Assembly (NCBI RefSeq): GCF_001613325.1
Contig: NZ_BDCD01000024.1
Coordinates: 1-64,000 of the forward strand
DNA length: 64,000 nucleotides
Direction: 5' to 3'
Origin: Nocardia yamanashiensis NBRC 100130
Lineage (GTDB): Bacteria; Actinomycetota; Actinomycetes; Mycobacteriales; Mycobacteriaceae
The notes under the pieces are model-generated. The model saw only the letters and a list, made by a program, of their open reading frames with translations. It had not been told where the DNA came from and ran no database searches. The position numbers and the translations under genes were made by a program. Shown here in pieces: positions 43,740-52,800 of this stretch. Numbering within the stretch: the first letter of the stretch is position 1; each line of letters starts with the position of its first letter.

Positions 43740-45209
43740 ATGCCCACCACTGTCACCTCGCCGCAGGTAGCCGTCAACGATATCGGCTCTGCCGAGGACT
43801 TCCTCGCCGCCATCGACAAGACCATCAAGTACTTCAACGACGGTGACATCGTCGAAGGAACCATCGTCAAGGTCGATCGGGACGAGGTCCTTCTCGACAT
43901 CGGTTACAAGACCGAAGGCGTCATCCCGTCTCGCGAACTGTCCATCAAGCACGATGTCGACCCGGCCGAGGTCGTTTCCGTGGGCGATGAGGTCGAGGCC
44001 CTCGTTCTCACCAAGGAGGACAAGGAAGGCCGCCTGATCCTGTCGAAGAAGCGTGCTCAGTACGAGCGGGCTTGGGGCACGATCGAGGAGCTCAAGGAGC
44101 GTGACGAGGCCGTCAAGGGCACCGTCATCGAGGTCGTCAAGGGCGGCCTGATCCTGGACATCGGCCTGCGCGGCTTCCTCCCGGCTTCGCTGGTGGAGAT
44201 GCGTCGCGTCCGCGACCTCCAGCCGTACGTCGGCAAGGAGATCGAGGCCAAGATCATCGAGCTCGACAAGAACCGCAACAACGTGGTGCTGTCGCGTCGC
44301 GCCTGGCTGGAGCAGACCCAGTCCGAGGTGCGCAGCGAGTTCCTGCACCAGCTGCAGAAGGGCCAGGTCCGCAAGGGCGTCGTGTCCTCCATCGTCAACT
44401 TCGGTGCCTTCGTGGACCTGGGTGGCGTCGACGGCCTGGTGCACGTCTCCGAGCTGTCCTGGAAGCACATCGATCACCCGTCCGAGGTCGTCGAGGTCGG
44501 CAACGAGGTCACCGTCGAGGTTCTCGACGTCGACCTGGACCGCGAGCGCGTCTCCCTGTCGCTCAAGGCGACCCAGGAAGACCCGTGGCGTCAGTTCGCC
44601 CGCACCCACGCCATCGGCCAGATCGTGCCGGGCAAGGTCACCAAGCTGGTTCCGTTCGGTGCGTTCGTGCGCGTCGAAGAGGGCATCGAGGGCCTGGTGC
44701 ACATCTCCGAGCTGGCCGAGCGCCACGTCGAGGTCCCGGACCAGGTCGTTGCCGTCGGCGACGACGCGATGGTCAAGGTCATCGACATCGACCTGGAGCG
44801 TCGCCGGATCTCGCTGTCGCTGAAGCAGGCGAACGAGGACTACACCTCCGAGTTCGACCCGTCGAAGTACGGCATGGCCGACAGCTACGACGACCAGGGC
44901 AACTACATCTTCCCCGAGGGCTTCGACTCCGAGACCAACGAATGGCTCGAGGGCTTCGAGAAGCAGCGCGAAGAGTGGGAGACCCGGTACGCCGAGGCCG
45001 AGCGTCGCCACAAGATGCACACCGCTCAGATGGAGAAGATGGCCGCCGACGCGGCCGCGGAGGCCGCCAACGGCGGGCCGTCCAACTACTCCTCGGAGAG
45101 CGGCGCGCAGGCGGCCGGTTCCTCCTCGTCGGCCGAGCCGGCCGGTGGGTCGCTGGCGTCCGACGCCCAGCTCGCCGCCCTGCGCGAGAAGCTGTCGGGC
45201 AACGCCTGA
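43740..45209 (+). CDS. rpsA: 30S ribosomal protein S1
   Basis: mRNA-binding ribosomal protein of 489 residues with four S1 domains (about 30-105, 120-185, 205-275, 290-360). The sequence VAVNDIGSAEDFLAAIDKTI and what follows closely matches mycobacterial S1 as I recall it. After the last S1 domain comes a charged tail with AERRHKMHTAQMEK, then a Ser/Ala-rich region and the conserved ASDAQLAALREKLSG end. ATG 43740 matches the known N-terminus; ATG 43698 would add 14 residues. Confidence 0.96.
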   Translation: MPTTVTSPQVAVNDIGSAEDFLAAIDKTIKYFNDGDIVEGTIVKVDRDEVLLDIGYKTEGVIPSRELSIKHDVDPAEVVSVGDEVEALVLTKEDKEGRLILSKKRAQYERAWGTIEELKERDEAVKGTVIEVVKGGLILDIGLRGFLPASLVEMRRVRDLQPYVGKEIEAKIIELDKNRNNVVLSRRAWLEQTQSEVRSEFLHQLQKGQVRKGVVSSIVNFGAFVDLGGVDGLVHVSELSWKHIDHPSEVVEVGNEVTVEVLDVDLDRERVSLSLKATQEDPWRQFARTHAIGQIVPGKVTKLVPFGAFVRVEEGIEGLVHISELAERHVEVPDQVVAVGDDAMVKVIDIDLERRRISLSLKQANEDYTSEFDPSKYGMADSYDDQGNYIFPEGFDSETNEWLEGFEKQREEWETRYAEAERRHKMHTAQMEKMAADAAAEAANGGPSNYSSESGAQAAGSSSSAEPAGGSLASDAQLAALREKLSGNA

Positions 45210-45247
45210 TTCGCGTCTCGTCGCGTGAGCGATAGTTAGACAGAAGG

Positions 45248-45284
45248 AAGCCCCCGGGTCCTGACGGACCCGGGGGCTTTCTCG
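45248..45284 (+). terminator. Terminator after rpsA
   Basis: AAGCCCCCGGGTCC, loop TGAC, and the perfect complement form a 14-bp stem followed by TTCTCG. The rest of the 257-base gap to the TetR gene holds nothing else I can name. Confidence 0.9.
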
Positions 45285-45472
45285 TGGGGAGGGAAGGAAA
45301 GCGTCCGCGTCGCAACCGAGCCGGGGCATTCCGATGGCGGGCGAGGCCGATGCGGCCATGGCGTCCCGGCGGCGGGCGGGGGCAGGCGCAACGGCCGGGC
45401 CTTCCTCCAGCGCGGGGCGGCCCGATGCGGTTCGGCACGCGGCCGAATTCCGCCGGGTATCCTCGAATGGAT

Positions 45473-46105
45473 ATGTCCGAGTCTGTCGTGGAGTCGCCCG
45501 GATCCCTGTGGGAGCGACGCAAAGTCGAGGCCATGAGCCGTATTCAGCGGGTGGCGCTGGATCTGTTCGACGAGTACGGGTATCGCGATGTGACGGTGGA
45601 GCGAGTGGCCGCGGCGGCGGGGGTGTCGCCGAGTTCGATCTACCGGTATTTCGGGACCAAGGAGATGCTGGTCCTCTACGACCAGGCCGATCCGGAGCTA
45701 CTCGAAGCGATGCGGCACGCGGGTGACGGCGCGGTACTGGATTTCGGTGCGATGCTGGCCATTGCGCGGCCCTTGGCGCCGGTGCTGATCGAGGCCATGA
45801 TCACCGATGAGATGGAGAACCGGACGCGGTTGCGGATGCAATACGCGCTGACCATTCCCGAGGTCCGGGACCGGCAGACCCGGCAGATGCGGGAGCTGGA
45901 GGACCAGTTCCGGCTGGTGTTCGCCGAGCGCACCGGGTCCGACGCCAACGATCCGACCGTCCGGATGGCGGCCGCCATCGCCATCTGGGGCTGTATGTCC
46001 GCCCTGAACCATTGGGCGGGAACAGGTTTCGAGCGTCGCCTGAAGGACGTCTATCACGACGCGGTGGATTCCATCCTGTCCGCGCTGGAGGCCGTCGTCT
46101 CCTGA
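45473..46105 (+). CDS. TetR-family transcriptional regulator
   Basis: 210 residues with the HTH QRVALDLFDEYGYRDVTVER followed by VAAAAGVSPSSIYRYFGTKE, and a helical ligand domain. ATG 45473 and ATG 45467 are both possible; TATCCT just upstream looks like a -10, so the mRNA may be leaderless. Its 3' end overlaps the convergent MMPL gene by 52 bases. It is the likely repressor acting on the two operators at 48331-48401. Confidence 0.87.
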   Translation: MSESVVESPGSLWERRKVEAMSRIQRVALDLFDEYGYRDVTVERVAAAAGVSPSSIYRYFGTKEMLVLYDQADPELLEAMRHAGDGAVLDFGAMLAIARPLAPVLIEAMITDEMENRTRLRMQYALTIPEVRDRQTRQMRELEDQFRLVFAERTGSDANDPTVRMAAAIAIWGCMSALNHWAGTGFERRLKDVYHDAVDSILSALEAVVS

Positions 46106-48309
46106 CGCCGGCGCAGGCGTGGCAGCCACCAGTTCCACCGGCCGAACAGCTGCATGAACGCCGGTACCAGGATCAGCCGCACGATGACCGCGTCGATGGC
46201 CACCGCCACCGCCAGCGCGAAGCCGATCTGCTTCAGCTCCAGCACATCCGCGGTCACGAAACTCGCGAACACCGCCACCATGATGGCGGCCGCCGCGGTG
46301 ATCGGGCGGGCGGTGCGTTGCAGACCTTCGGCCACGGCGGCGGTGTTGTCGGGGTTTCGATCCCAGGCTTCCTTCATGCGCCGCACCAGGAACACCTCGT
46401 AATCCATGGACAGCCCGAAGAGCACGGCGAACACCAGCATCGGCAGATACACCTGGAGGAACCCGGTGCTGTGGAAGCCGAGCAGCGATTCCCCGAAACC
46501 GCCCTGGAAGACCGCGACCGTAATGCCCAGTGCCGCACCGGTGGCCAGCAGATTGAGCGCGATCGCCTTGACCGCCAGCACGATACTGCGGAACGCGTAC
46601 ACCAGGAAGGCCAGCGACACCGCGAGCACCAGTGCGATCACCCAGGGGAAGCGGCCGGTGATCTGGCCGGACACATCGGCGAACGCCGCCGGGACGCCGC
46701 CCACCCGGATCTCGGCCGATACGATATCGCCTGCGCGGGAACGAATATCGGCGGTGAGGTCGGCGACCGCGGTCGAGTCGAAGGAATCCTTCGGCACCAC
46801 CATGGCGAGCATGCGGCCGCCGGCCTGCTGCGGCACCACCGACGCGATGCGCGAATCGCGGTTCAAACCGGCGATGAGATTGTTGGCGTCCACGAAACCG
46901 TTGCCGGACAAGGCCGTATCTCCCGGCCCGGATACCGTGAGCTGAACGGGGGAGAGCAAACCGGGCCCGAAATTGTCCTGCACCAGGCGGGTCGCCCGGC
47001 CGGACGGCTGATCGCCGAGCGAACCCAATCCCATATCGATGCCGTATTTGATGCCGGTGAGCGGCAGGGCGGCCGCCGCCAGCAAGGCCACGCCGATCGT
47101 GCCGAACAGCACCGGACGGCCCATGACGGTGTGCGCCCAGCGGGTCCAGGCGCTCGAGGTGGTGGCCGCGCGGGTCTCGGCGGGACGCAATCTCACCGGC
47201 AGCGCACCACGATTCACGGCCGGGCCGAGCGTGGCCAGCACCGCGGGCAGCAGGGTGAACGCGGCGGTGAGAGTGCCGATCACCGCGGTGACCACGCCGA
47301 CCGCGACGCCGTTGAGCATGGGCAGTCCGACCACGACCAGGGCGCACAGCGAGATCATCACGATCAGCCCGGACGCTAGGATGGTGCGGCCGGTGGTATC
47401 CAGGGCGGTCCCGACCGCGGCGTGAATAGCCTTGCGCGCCTTACGATCCCGCACCCCACGCCGGGTCAGCTCCTCGTTGAACCGGCTCACGATGAACATG
47501 GCGTAGTCGATGGCGGTACCGGTGCCGATCATCGTCGCCACCGACAGCACCAGCGAATCGAAGGTGAGATAGCTGGTGAGCCCGAACAACACGCCCACCG
47601 CCAGCGCGATGCCCGCCGCGGTGACCGTGATCGGAATGGTCGCCGCGACCACCGCTCCCAGCGCCAGCACCAGCACCAAGGCCGCCACCGGCAGGCCGAG
47701 GCTCTCGGCGCGCTGCATATCGGCGGTCTCCATGCGCATGAGCGCGCCCTCGACCGGCGCGTACCCGGCGACCATGACCTCGACCCCGGAGCTGGTGGCC
47801 GGGGTGAGCGCGGTCTGTAACCGCTCGGCCACCTCGACCCGCTCGGACATATTGCCGTTCAAGCCGACAATGCCGAACGCGGTGTGCCGGTCCGCCGAGA
47901 TTTGCAGCGTGGCATTGCCTTCGAAGGGCCCGATCGCGCCCGCGATACCCGGGGTGGCCCGGGCCTTCCCGATCGCCTCGTCGATCGCGGCGCGGAATTC
48001 CGGACTGTCGGCGGTATAGCGCCCGGAATGGAAGACGATGAGATCCTGCTCGGTGCCGAAGGTCGAGAAGTGCTCGGCGGCAAAGCGTTCCACCTCGGCG
48101 GATTCCGATCCGGGCACGCTGTAGTCCGGTGCGCCGAGCCGGTCGTGCAGCGCCGGATACGCGGCCCCGCACACGAGCACCAGTAGTAGCCATACGCCCA
48201 GGACCACGCGCCGATGCCGGGCCATGAGCAGCCCCCAGCGCCCGAGGAAGCCGAGTTGTTCCGAGTGAACGAGCTCGTCGGGCGGTGCGGGCGCGGCGGA
48301 TCGTGTCAT
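46054..48309 (-). CDS. MMPL-family (RND) transporter
   Basis: 751 residues with about 12 membrane helices in the 1+5, 1+5 pattern and two extracytoplasmic loops. It has TMIGTGTAIDYAMFIVSRFN in the first half and FGLSMDYEVFLVRRMKEAW in the second, with the proton-relay Asp-Tyr of MMPL proteins. Likely exports a lipid or drug. ATG 48309 has GGAGGGG upstream; the ATG at 48342 would start inside the operator. The C-terminal 17 codons overlap the TetR gene in the opposite direction. Confidence 0.9.
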   Translation of the reverse strand: MTRSAAPAPPDELVHSEQLGFLGRWGLLMARHRRVVLGVWLLLVLVCGAAYPALHDRLGAPDYSVPGSESAEVERFAAEHFSTFGTEQDLIVFHSGRYTADSPEFRAAIDEAIGKARATPGIAGAIGPFEGNATLQISADRHTAFGIVGLNGNMSERVEVAERLQTALTPATSSGVEVMVAGYAPVEGALMRMETADMQRAESLGLPVAALVLVLALGAVVAATIPITVTAAGIALAVGVLFGLTSYLTFDSLVLSVATMIGTGTAIDYAMFIVSRFNEELTRRGVRDRKARKAIHAAVGTALDTTGRTILASGLIVMISLCALVVVGLPMLNGVAVGVVTAVIGTLTAAFTLLPAVLATLGPAVNRGALPVRLRPAETRAATTSSAWTRWAHTVMGRPVLFGTIGVALLAAAALPLTGIKYGIDMGLGSLGDQPSGRATRLVQDNFGPGLLSPVQLTVSGPGDTALSGNGFVDANNLIAGLNRDSRIASVVPQQAGGRMLAMVVPKDSFDSTAVADLTADIRSRAGDIVSAEIRVGGVPAAFADVSGQITGRFPWVIALVLAVSLAFLVYAFRSIVLAVKAIALNLLATGAALGITVAVFQGGFGESLLGFHSTGFLQVYLPMLVFAVLFGLSMDYEVFLVRRMKEAWDRNPDNTAAVAEGLQRTARPITAAAAIMVAVFASFVTADVLELKQIGFALAVAVAIDAVIVRLILVPAFMQLFGRWNWWLPRLRRRQETTASSADRMESTAS

Positions 48310-48330
48310 GGTCCCCTCCGGATCCGGATA

Positions 48331-48349
48331 CCTGAAAGTCACTCTCAGG
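48331..48349. promoter_or_regulatory. TetR-type operator 1 upstream of the MMPL gene
   Basis: CCTGAAAGTCACTCTCAGG is a near-perfect palindrome (arms CCTGA/TCAGG and AGT/ACT around a central C). It lies directly upstream of the MMPL ribosome binding site. Confidence 0.65.
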
Positions 48350-48382
48350 TATTGCCCGTCAGCCTAGGAGCGCCGGCTCACA

Positions 48383-48401
48383 CCTGCAAGTGACTGTCAG
48401 G
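48383..48401. promoter_or_regulatory. TetR-type operator 2 upstream of the MMPL gene
   Basis: CCTGCAAGTGACTGTCAGG fits the same 19-bp palindrome. Centre-to-centre distance to operator 1 is 52 bp, about five helical turns. Confidence 0.6.
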
Positions 48402-48544
48402 AATTCGACATTTTCCGTGCACGACTCGCCATTCCGGGTTCGCCGCCGCGACATGACGCCGCGGTTGGATGCAACCGGCACGCTCAGCTGACATGATCTG
48501 GGCGCGTTGCGCATTGCAGACTCAGCGGAAGGTTTCTTCGGAAC

Positions 48545-50074
48545 ATGGGCGTCTTCGCCGGTTTGAACAGACGAGATTTTCTGGCGAAGGCCATGGCCGC
48601 GGGTGGCGTGGCCGCGCTGGGCGCCTACGCGAATCCGATCATCGAGCGCGCCTACGCCGCCGATCCGGCCGGTATGGGCGGGCTCGGCGATATCGAGCAC
48701 TTCGTACTGCTCATGCAGGAGAACCGCAGTTTCGACCACTACTTCGGAACCCTCTCCGGGGTACGGGGTTTCGACGATCCCTCCGCGTCCTGGCAGCAAT
48801 ACGGCTGGACCCCGGGCGTCGGACCGGCCGCCGACGGCTTCGTTCTCCCATTCCGCCTGGACACCGAACGCGGCGCGACCCTCGACGGCGAATGCATCAA
48901 CGACCCGGATCACTCCTGGGCCGCCATGCACGAAGCCTGGAACGGCGGCGGCAACGACCGCTGGATGCCGATGTCGATCAAGTCCGTCGGTCCCGGAAAC
49001 GCCCCGGCCGCAATGGGTTACTACACCCGCGCCGACGTGCCGGTGCATCACGATCTGGCCGACGCGTTCACCGTCTGCGACAACTACCACTGCTCGGTGC
49101 TGGGCCCGACCGACCCGAACCGGCTGTACTGGATGTCGGGGACCATCGACCCGGACGGGATGAACGGCGGTCCGCTGCTGGAGACCCCGGCGCTGATCCC
49201 GCAGAACGCCTACAGCTGGCGGACCATGCCGGAGAACCTTTCCGAAGGCGGCGTGAGCTGGAAGATCTACAACAATCGCGATCTGGGACCGCTGTCCTCG
49301 GTCATCCTCGACGGCATGATGGGCTGCTTCAAACAGGCCGCCGACCCGAATTCCGAACTGGCGCGGCTGGGTAAGGCCCCGGTCTACCCGAACGACTTCG
49401 CCGCCGACGTCGCCGCGAACCGGCTGCCCGCCGTGTCGTGGGTGATCCCGCCGCTGTTCAACTGCGAGCATCCCGCGCTGCCGCCGGCCCTCGGCGCGGT
49501 CGGCATCATGCAGGTGCTCGACATCCTCACCTCGAACCCGGCGGTCTGGGAGAAGACCGCGCTGATCATCAGCTACGACGAGAACGGCGGCTTCTTCGAT
49601 CACGTCACCCCGCCCACCCCGCCGCCCGGCACGCCCGGCGAGTACGTGACCGTGCCGCTGGACCGGGTGTCGAAGTCCATGGGCATCGCCGGGCCGATCG
49701 GCCTGGGCTACCGGGTGCCGTGCCTGGTCGTCTCGCCCTACAGCCGCGGCGGGCTGGTGGCATCGGAGACCTTCGACCACACCTCGCAATTGCGTTTGCT
49801 GGAACGGCGTTTCGGCGTCGAGGTGCCGAACCTGACCGCGTGGCGGCGCGGCGTCACCGGCGATATGACCTCGGCCTTCGATTTCGCGGCGCGCCCGGAC
49901 AGCACGAAACCGGCCTTCGCACCGGCGGATCGGAAGGTGCAGGCCGCGCTCGCGCAATGCGGGCCGAACGTGGCCCTGGGTACGGCGACGGTCGGCACGC
50001 CGTATCCGGTTCCGCCGAACTCGATGCCGGTACAGGAGCCGGGGACGCGCCGCCGCCCGAGCGGTCTGGTCTGA
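48545..50074 (+). CDS. plcC: Phospholipase C, Tat-exported
   Basis: 509-residue phosphoesterase of the alkaline-phosphatase-like PLC/AcpA family, cleaving phospholipid head groups outside the cell. The Tat signal is NRRDFLAKAMAAGG, with cleavage probably after ERAYA. The catalytic motif LMQENRSFDHYFGTLSG, NYHCSVLGPTDPNR and ISYDENGGFFDHV (metal ligands) are all present. The gene symbol is a family label; paralogue identity within plcA-D is uncertain. It is divergent from the MMPL gene and may share the operator region. Confidence 0.9.
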   Translation: MGVFAGLNRRDFLAKAMAAGGVAALGAYANPIIERAYAADPAGMGGLGDIEHFVLLMQENRSFDHYFGTLSGVRGFDDPSASWQQYGWTPGVGPAADGFVLPFRLDTERGATLDGECINDPDHSWAAMHEAWNGGGNDRWMPMSIKSVGPGNAPAAMGYYTRADVPVHHDLADAFTVCDNYHCSVLGPTDPNRLYWMSGTIDPDGMNGGPLLETPALIPQNAYSWRTMPENLSEGGVSWKIYNNRDLGPLSSVILDGMMGCFKQAADPNSELARLGKAPVYPNDFAADVAANRLPAVSWVIPPLFNCEHPALPPALGAVGIMQVLDILTSNPAVWEKTALIISYDENGGFFDHVTPPTPPPGTPGEYVTVPLDRVSKSMGIAGPIGLGYRVPCLVVSPYSRGGLVASETFDHTSQLRLLERRFGVEVPNLTAWRRGVTGDMTSAFDFAARPDSTKPAFAPADRKVQAALAQCGPNVALGTATVGTPYPVPPNSMPVQEPGTRRRPSGLV

Positions 50075-50097
50075 GTTCGCCTCCGGGCACACGACAA

Positions 50098-50123
50098 CGG
50101 CCCAGTCCGCAGGGGCTGGGCCG
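50098..50123. terminator. Terminator between plc and the convergent small gene
   Basis: CGGCCCAG (50098-50105) pairs with CTGGGCCG (50116-50123). It serves the convergent ends at 50074 and 50138. Confidence 0.6.
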
Positions 50124-50137
50124 CGGGTGCGAGAAGA

Positions 50138-50356
50138 TCAGCCGACTGTCGCCGGAACCCAGTGGGCCGCTGTCGCCGCGGATTCGGACCGTTTTCGCAT
50201 GGCCGCGAAGCTGTGCCGAGCCGGATTGATCAGCATGGAAAGCCACGAACGGCGGTGCTCGGCGAGCATCGCCGCGACCGCGGGAATCTGGATGCAGTGC
50301 ATCGTGCCCGGCAGTCCCAGACGGTGGCGACCCGTCTGGATGTTTCTGGTGCCCAA
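50138..50356 (-). CDS. Hypothetical small protein, 72 residues, TTG start
   Basis: TTG 50356 has AGAAGGA about six bases upstream and a good promoter further upstream. The product is basic, with IQIPAVAAMLAEHRRSWLSM and ends AAHWVPATVG; no family is recognised. The terminator at 50098-50123 lies directly after its stop. The upstream gap to coaE (50357-50639) is lower in GC and holds only this promoter. Confidence 0.55.
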   Translation of the reverse strand: MGTRNIQTGRHRLGLPGTMHCIQIPAVAAMLAEHRRSWLSMLINPARHSFAAMRKRSESAATAAHWVPATVG

Positions 50357-50404
50357 TGATGTTCCTTCTCTTGCGTTTTACCGGCCTGGAATCGCCTCCG
50401 GCGA

Positions 50405-50432
50405 ACCTTAGCCGAACAAAAGTGTGTGTCAC
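50405..50432 (-). promoter_or_regulatory. Putative promoter of the small TTG-start gene
   Basis: On the minus strand GTGACA (-35 like) and TAAGGT (-10 like) are 16 bases apart, about 50 bases upstream of the TTG. Confidence 0.45.
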
Positions 50433-50639
50433 CGTATTTTGCGCGACATTCGCCCCGGCGTGTCGGAATGTTGCCGACGTACGGTCGGGATTGGTTGAAA
50501 AAGTTGCGAATTGGTCTCGTCGATATCACGGAATGAGCAAGTACTGCATGTGCAGGTGAAATTGCCTCGGCGAGTGGGTAATCGGTTCGTTTGAGCGCCC
50601 TGAAGTGAAGCACTCGCAGGTAGATGCGAGACTGGGGCC

Positions 50640-51572
50640 ATGTTGCGAATCGGCCTCACCGGAGGCATGGGTGCGGGCAAGTCCACCGTCGCGCGATTGC
50701 TCGTGCAGCGCGGTGCGGTATTGGTGGACAGTGATCTGATCGCTCGCGAGGTGGTTGCCCCGGGTACGCCCGGATTGGCCGCGCTGGCCGAGGCTTTCGG
50801 TCCGGATATTCTCGCCGCCGACGGCAGTCTCGATCGTCCCGCCCTGGCGGCCAAGGCTTTCGCCAGTGACGAGGCGCGAAAGACGCTGAACGGCATTACG
50901 CACCCGCTGGTCGGTCAGCGCACCAACGAGCTCATCGCCGCCGCCCCCGCCGACGGCATTGTGGTGCAGGATATTCCGCTGCTGGTCGAGAACGGCCTGG
51001 CCCCGTTCATGAACCTGGTGGTCATCGTGGACGCCGCCGAGGAGACCCGGGTCCGGCGCCTGGTCGAATTCCGCGGTATCGACGAGGCCGACGCCCGCGC
51101 CCGCATCGCCGCCCAGGCCACCGACGAGCAGCGCCGCGCCGTCGCCGATGTGCTGCTGGACAACAATGGCGACAACGGCGCGGTCGACGCCGAGGTGCAC
51201 CGGCTCTGGGACGAGCGCCTGATCCCGTTCGAGCGCAATCTCCGCAACGGCAATCCGGCCCCGCTGCCGGAACTGCCGGTGGTGGAAGCGAATCCGGAAT
51301 GGCCGGCGCAGGCCAAACGCCTGATCGCCCGGCTCGCCGTGGCCTGCGCGGCCGACGCCCAGCGCATCGAGCACGTCGGCCCGACCGCCGAACCGGGCAA
51401 GCCGGCCGCCGATATTCTCGAGCTCCGCGTCACTGTGGCGAGCACCGAGGTGGCCGACGGGCTCCGGGACCGCTTGGCGGCCATCGGTTTTCCGCCCATC
51501 GATACGGGGGAGTGGCTGCACGCGAGCGCCGACCCGGGCCGGCCGGCGATCGTCAGCCTGTCGGTGGACTGA
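50640..51572 (+). CDS. coaE: Dephospho-CoA kinase with shortened GrpB/UPF0157 domain
   Basis: Last step of CoA synthesis: phosphorylates dephospho-CoA. Residues 1-200 are the kinase, with P-loop GLTGGMGAGKSTVA, DSDLIAREV and DIPLLVENGLAPFM. Residues 205-310 are the start of the UPF0157 domain fused in mycobacterial CoaE. It ends at HASADPGRPAIVSLSVD, in the family's conserved core, about 90 residues earlier than the mycobacterial form I recall. The kinase should work; the appended domain is incomplete. The convergent gene's stop is seven bases away. Confidence 0.92.
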   Translation: MLRIGLTGGMGAGKSTVARLLVQRGAVLVDSDLIAREVVAPGTPGLAALAEAFGPDILAADGSLDRPALAAKAFASDEARKTLNGITHPLVGQRTNELIAAAPADGIVVQDIPLLVENGLAPFMNLVVIVDAAEETRVRRLVEFRGIDEADARARIAAQATDEQRRAVADVLLDNNGDNGAVDAEVHRLWDERLIPFERNLRNGNPAPLPELPVVEANPEWPAQAKRLIARLAVACAADAQRIEHVGPTAEPGKPAADILELRVTVASTEVADGLRDRLAAIGFPPIDTGEWLHASADPGRPAIVSLSVD

Positions 51573-51579
51573 TCCCGCG

Positions 51580-52104
51580 TTACTTCCAGGTCAGCTTGAT
51601 GCCGTGCGCTTCCAGCCACGGTTCGAGCAGGTGGCCGTGCGCGGCGATGCCGTCGATGACCGCGGTGGCGGTTTCGATCGCCTTCTGGGCTTGGGCGAGA
51701 TCGAGGTAACCGGCCGAGTGGGCCGCGAGCAGCTCGTCCACGTCCAGCAGTTCGACCTCGCGATTGCTGCGCACCACCAGATCCAGATAGTGGTCGACCG
51801 ACTTCCAGGTACCCGGCTCCACCTGGGCGAATTCGCCCAGGTCGATGTAGTAGTCCTGGTCGCGCAGGTCCGCGGGCGTGAAATGGAAGACCGTCACGCG
51901 AATGGAAAGGCTGGGCAGCAGCCAGGATTCGATGTAGTGGAACTCCGGATGATCGGAGGGACGCGCCATGTACAGCCCCCAGGGCTCGACGTGGTAGCGC
52001 TCCACCTGCCGCACGAATCCCTTGGGATCGATATTGGTGAGCTCGTCGACATGGAAGTACTCCACCTTGGGCCGGTGCAGGTCCACCGTGGGGGCGTGAG
52101 TCAT
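51580..52104 (-). CDS. DUF402 protein, copy 1
   Basis: 174 residues of the DUF402 (FomD-like) family: HPEFHYIESWLLPSLSIRV, DYYIDLGEFAQVEPGTW and YLDLVVRSNREVELLDVDEL, followed by a helical end. ATG 52104 follows GAGAGG; the longer open frame is non-coding. Members include nucleotide-hydrolysing proteins, but this copy's activity is unknown. A paralogue lies at 52801-53328. Mycobacteria have one such gene between coaE and uvrB (from memory). Confidence 0.83.
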   Translation of the reverse strand: MTHAPTVDLHRPKVEYFHVDELTNIDPKGFVRQVERYHVEPWGLYMARPSDHPEFHYIESWLLPSLSIRVTVFHFTPADLRDQDYYIDLGEFAQVEPGTWKSVDHYLDLVVRSNREVELLDVDELLAAHSAGYLDLAQAQKAIETATAVIDGIAAHGHLLEPWLEAHGIKLTWK

Positions 52105-52295
52105 GCCTCTCAGGATCGCGGTTCGAGCGGCGGTCGTCCAGGGGAGCGAGTGTTGCGTCGCCGACAGCTTGCTGGGCGGCCGGGCTCGGTTCGGGCGAAT
52201 TTCGCCGAAACCCGATCTGAAGCGTGTGTATTTCGCTAATGTGCGGCTGACCCGCCGCACCTGGGCGGGGGAGCACAACAAAGGGAAGTACCTGC

Positions 52296-52724
52296 ATGAA
52301 CGCACAGAAGGCCCGGGTTCGTCGGGTCGGTATGGGGCTGTCCACCTTCGGCGCGCTGACCGCGACCATGGTGCTGGCCGCGCCCCAGGCCGGCGCGTGG
52401 GTGGGCAATCTCGAGGTATCGGGCAGTGACCACAAGGTCGGCTGCCAGTACACCCTGACCGCATCGGTCGAGGTGGACCGGTTGTCCACGGTGAAGTTCA
52501 CCGACAATGGCAAGGACATCCCGGGCAGCCCGGTGTCGCCGTCGTTGCTGAGCAACAAGGTGACCCTGAAGTGGACGCCGGACACCGCCGGATCGCACAA
52601 GATCGAGGCGCGGCAGATCCTGATCAGCGACTCCATTACCGTCCAGGTGGGCGCGAGCAGCGGCACCGGCAGCTTCGGCTGCGGCGGCGGACTGGGCGGG
52701 CTGATCCCGAGCCTGTCCGGCTAG
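52296..52724 (+). CDS. Secreted Ig-like protein of unknown function
   Basis: 142 residues. A Sec signal peptide (VGMGLSTFGALTATMVLA, then APQAGA, cleavage near residue 34) is followed by a beta-rich domain with VGCQYTLTASVEVD and VTLKWTPDTAGSHKIEA, like small bacterial Ig folds. A Gly/Ser tail carries a second Cys (SFGCGGGLGG), possibly paired with the first. The start follows AAGGGAAG. It lies between the two DUF402 genes and ends at a terminator. Confidence 0.75.
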   Translation: MNAQKARVRRVGMGLSTFGALTATMVLAAPQAGAWVGNLEVSGSDHKVGCQYTLTASVEVDRLSTVKFTDNGKDIPGSPVSPSLLSNKVTLKWTPDTAGSHKIEARQILISDSITVQVGASSGTGSFGCGGGLGGLIPSLSG

Positions 52725-52748
52725 CCCGGCAAAGTCCTGACCAACGAG

Positions 52749-52789
52749 AACCGCCCGGGCCGAGCGCAAGACGGTCCGGGCGGTTTTTC
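52749..52789 (+). terminator. Terminator after the secreted protein gene
   Basis: AACCGCCCGG-CCG and CGG-CCGGGCGGTT pair around a nine-base loop, followed by TTTCG. Confidence 0.85.
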
Positions 52790-52800
52790 GTATTATCCGC

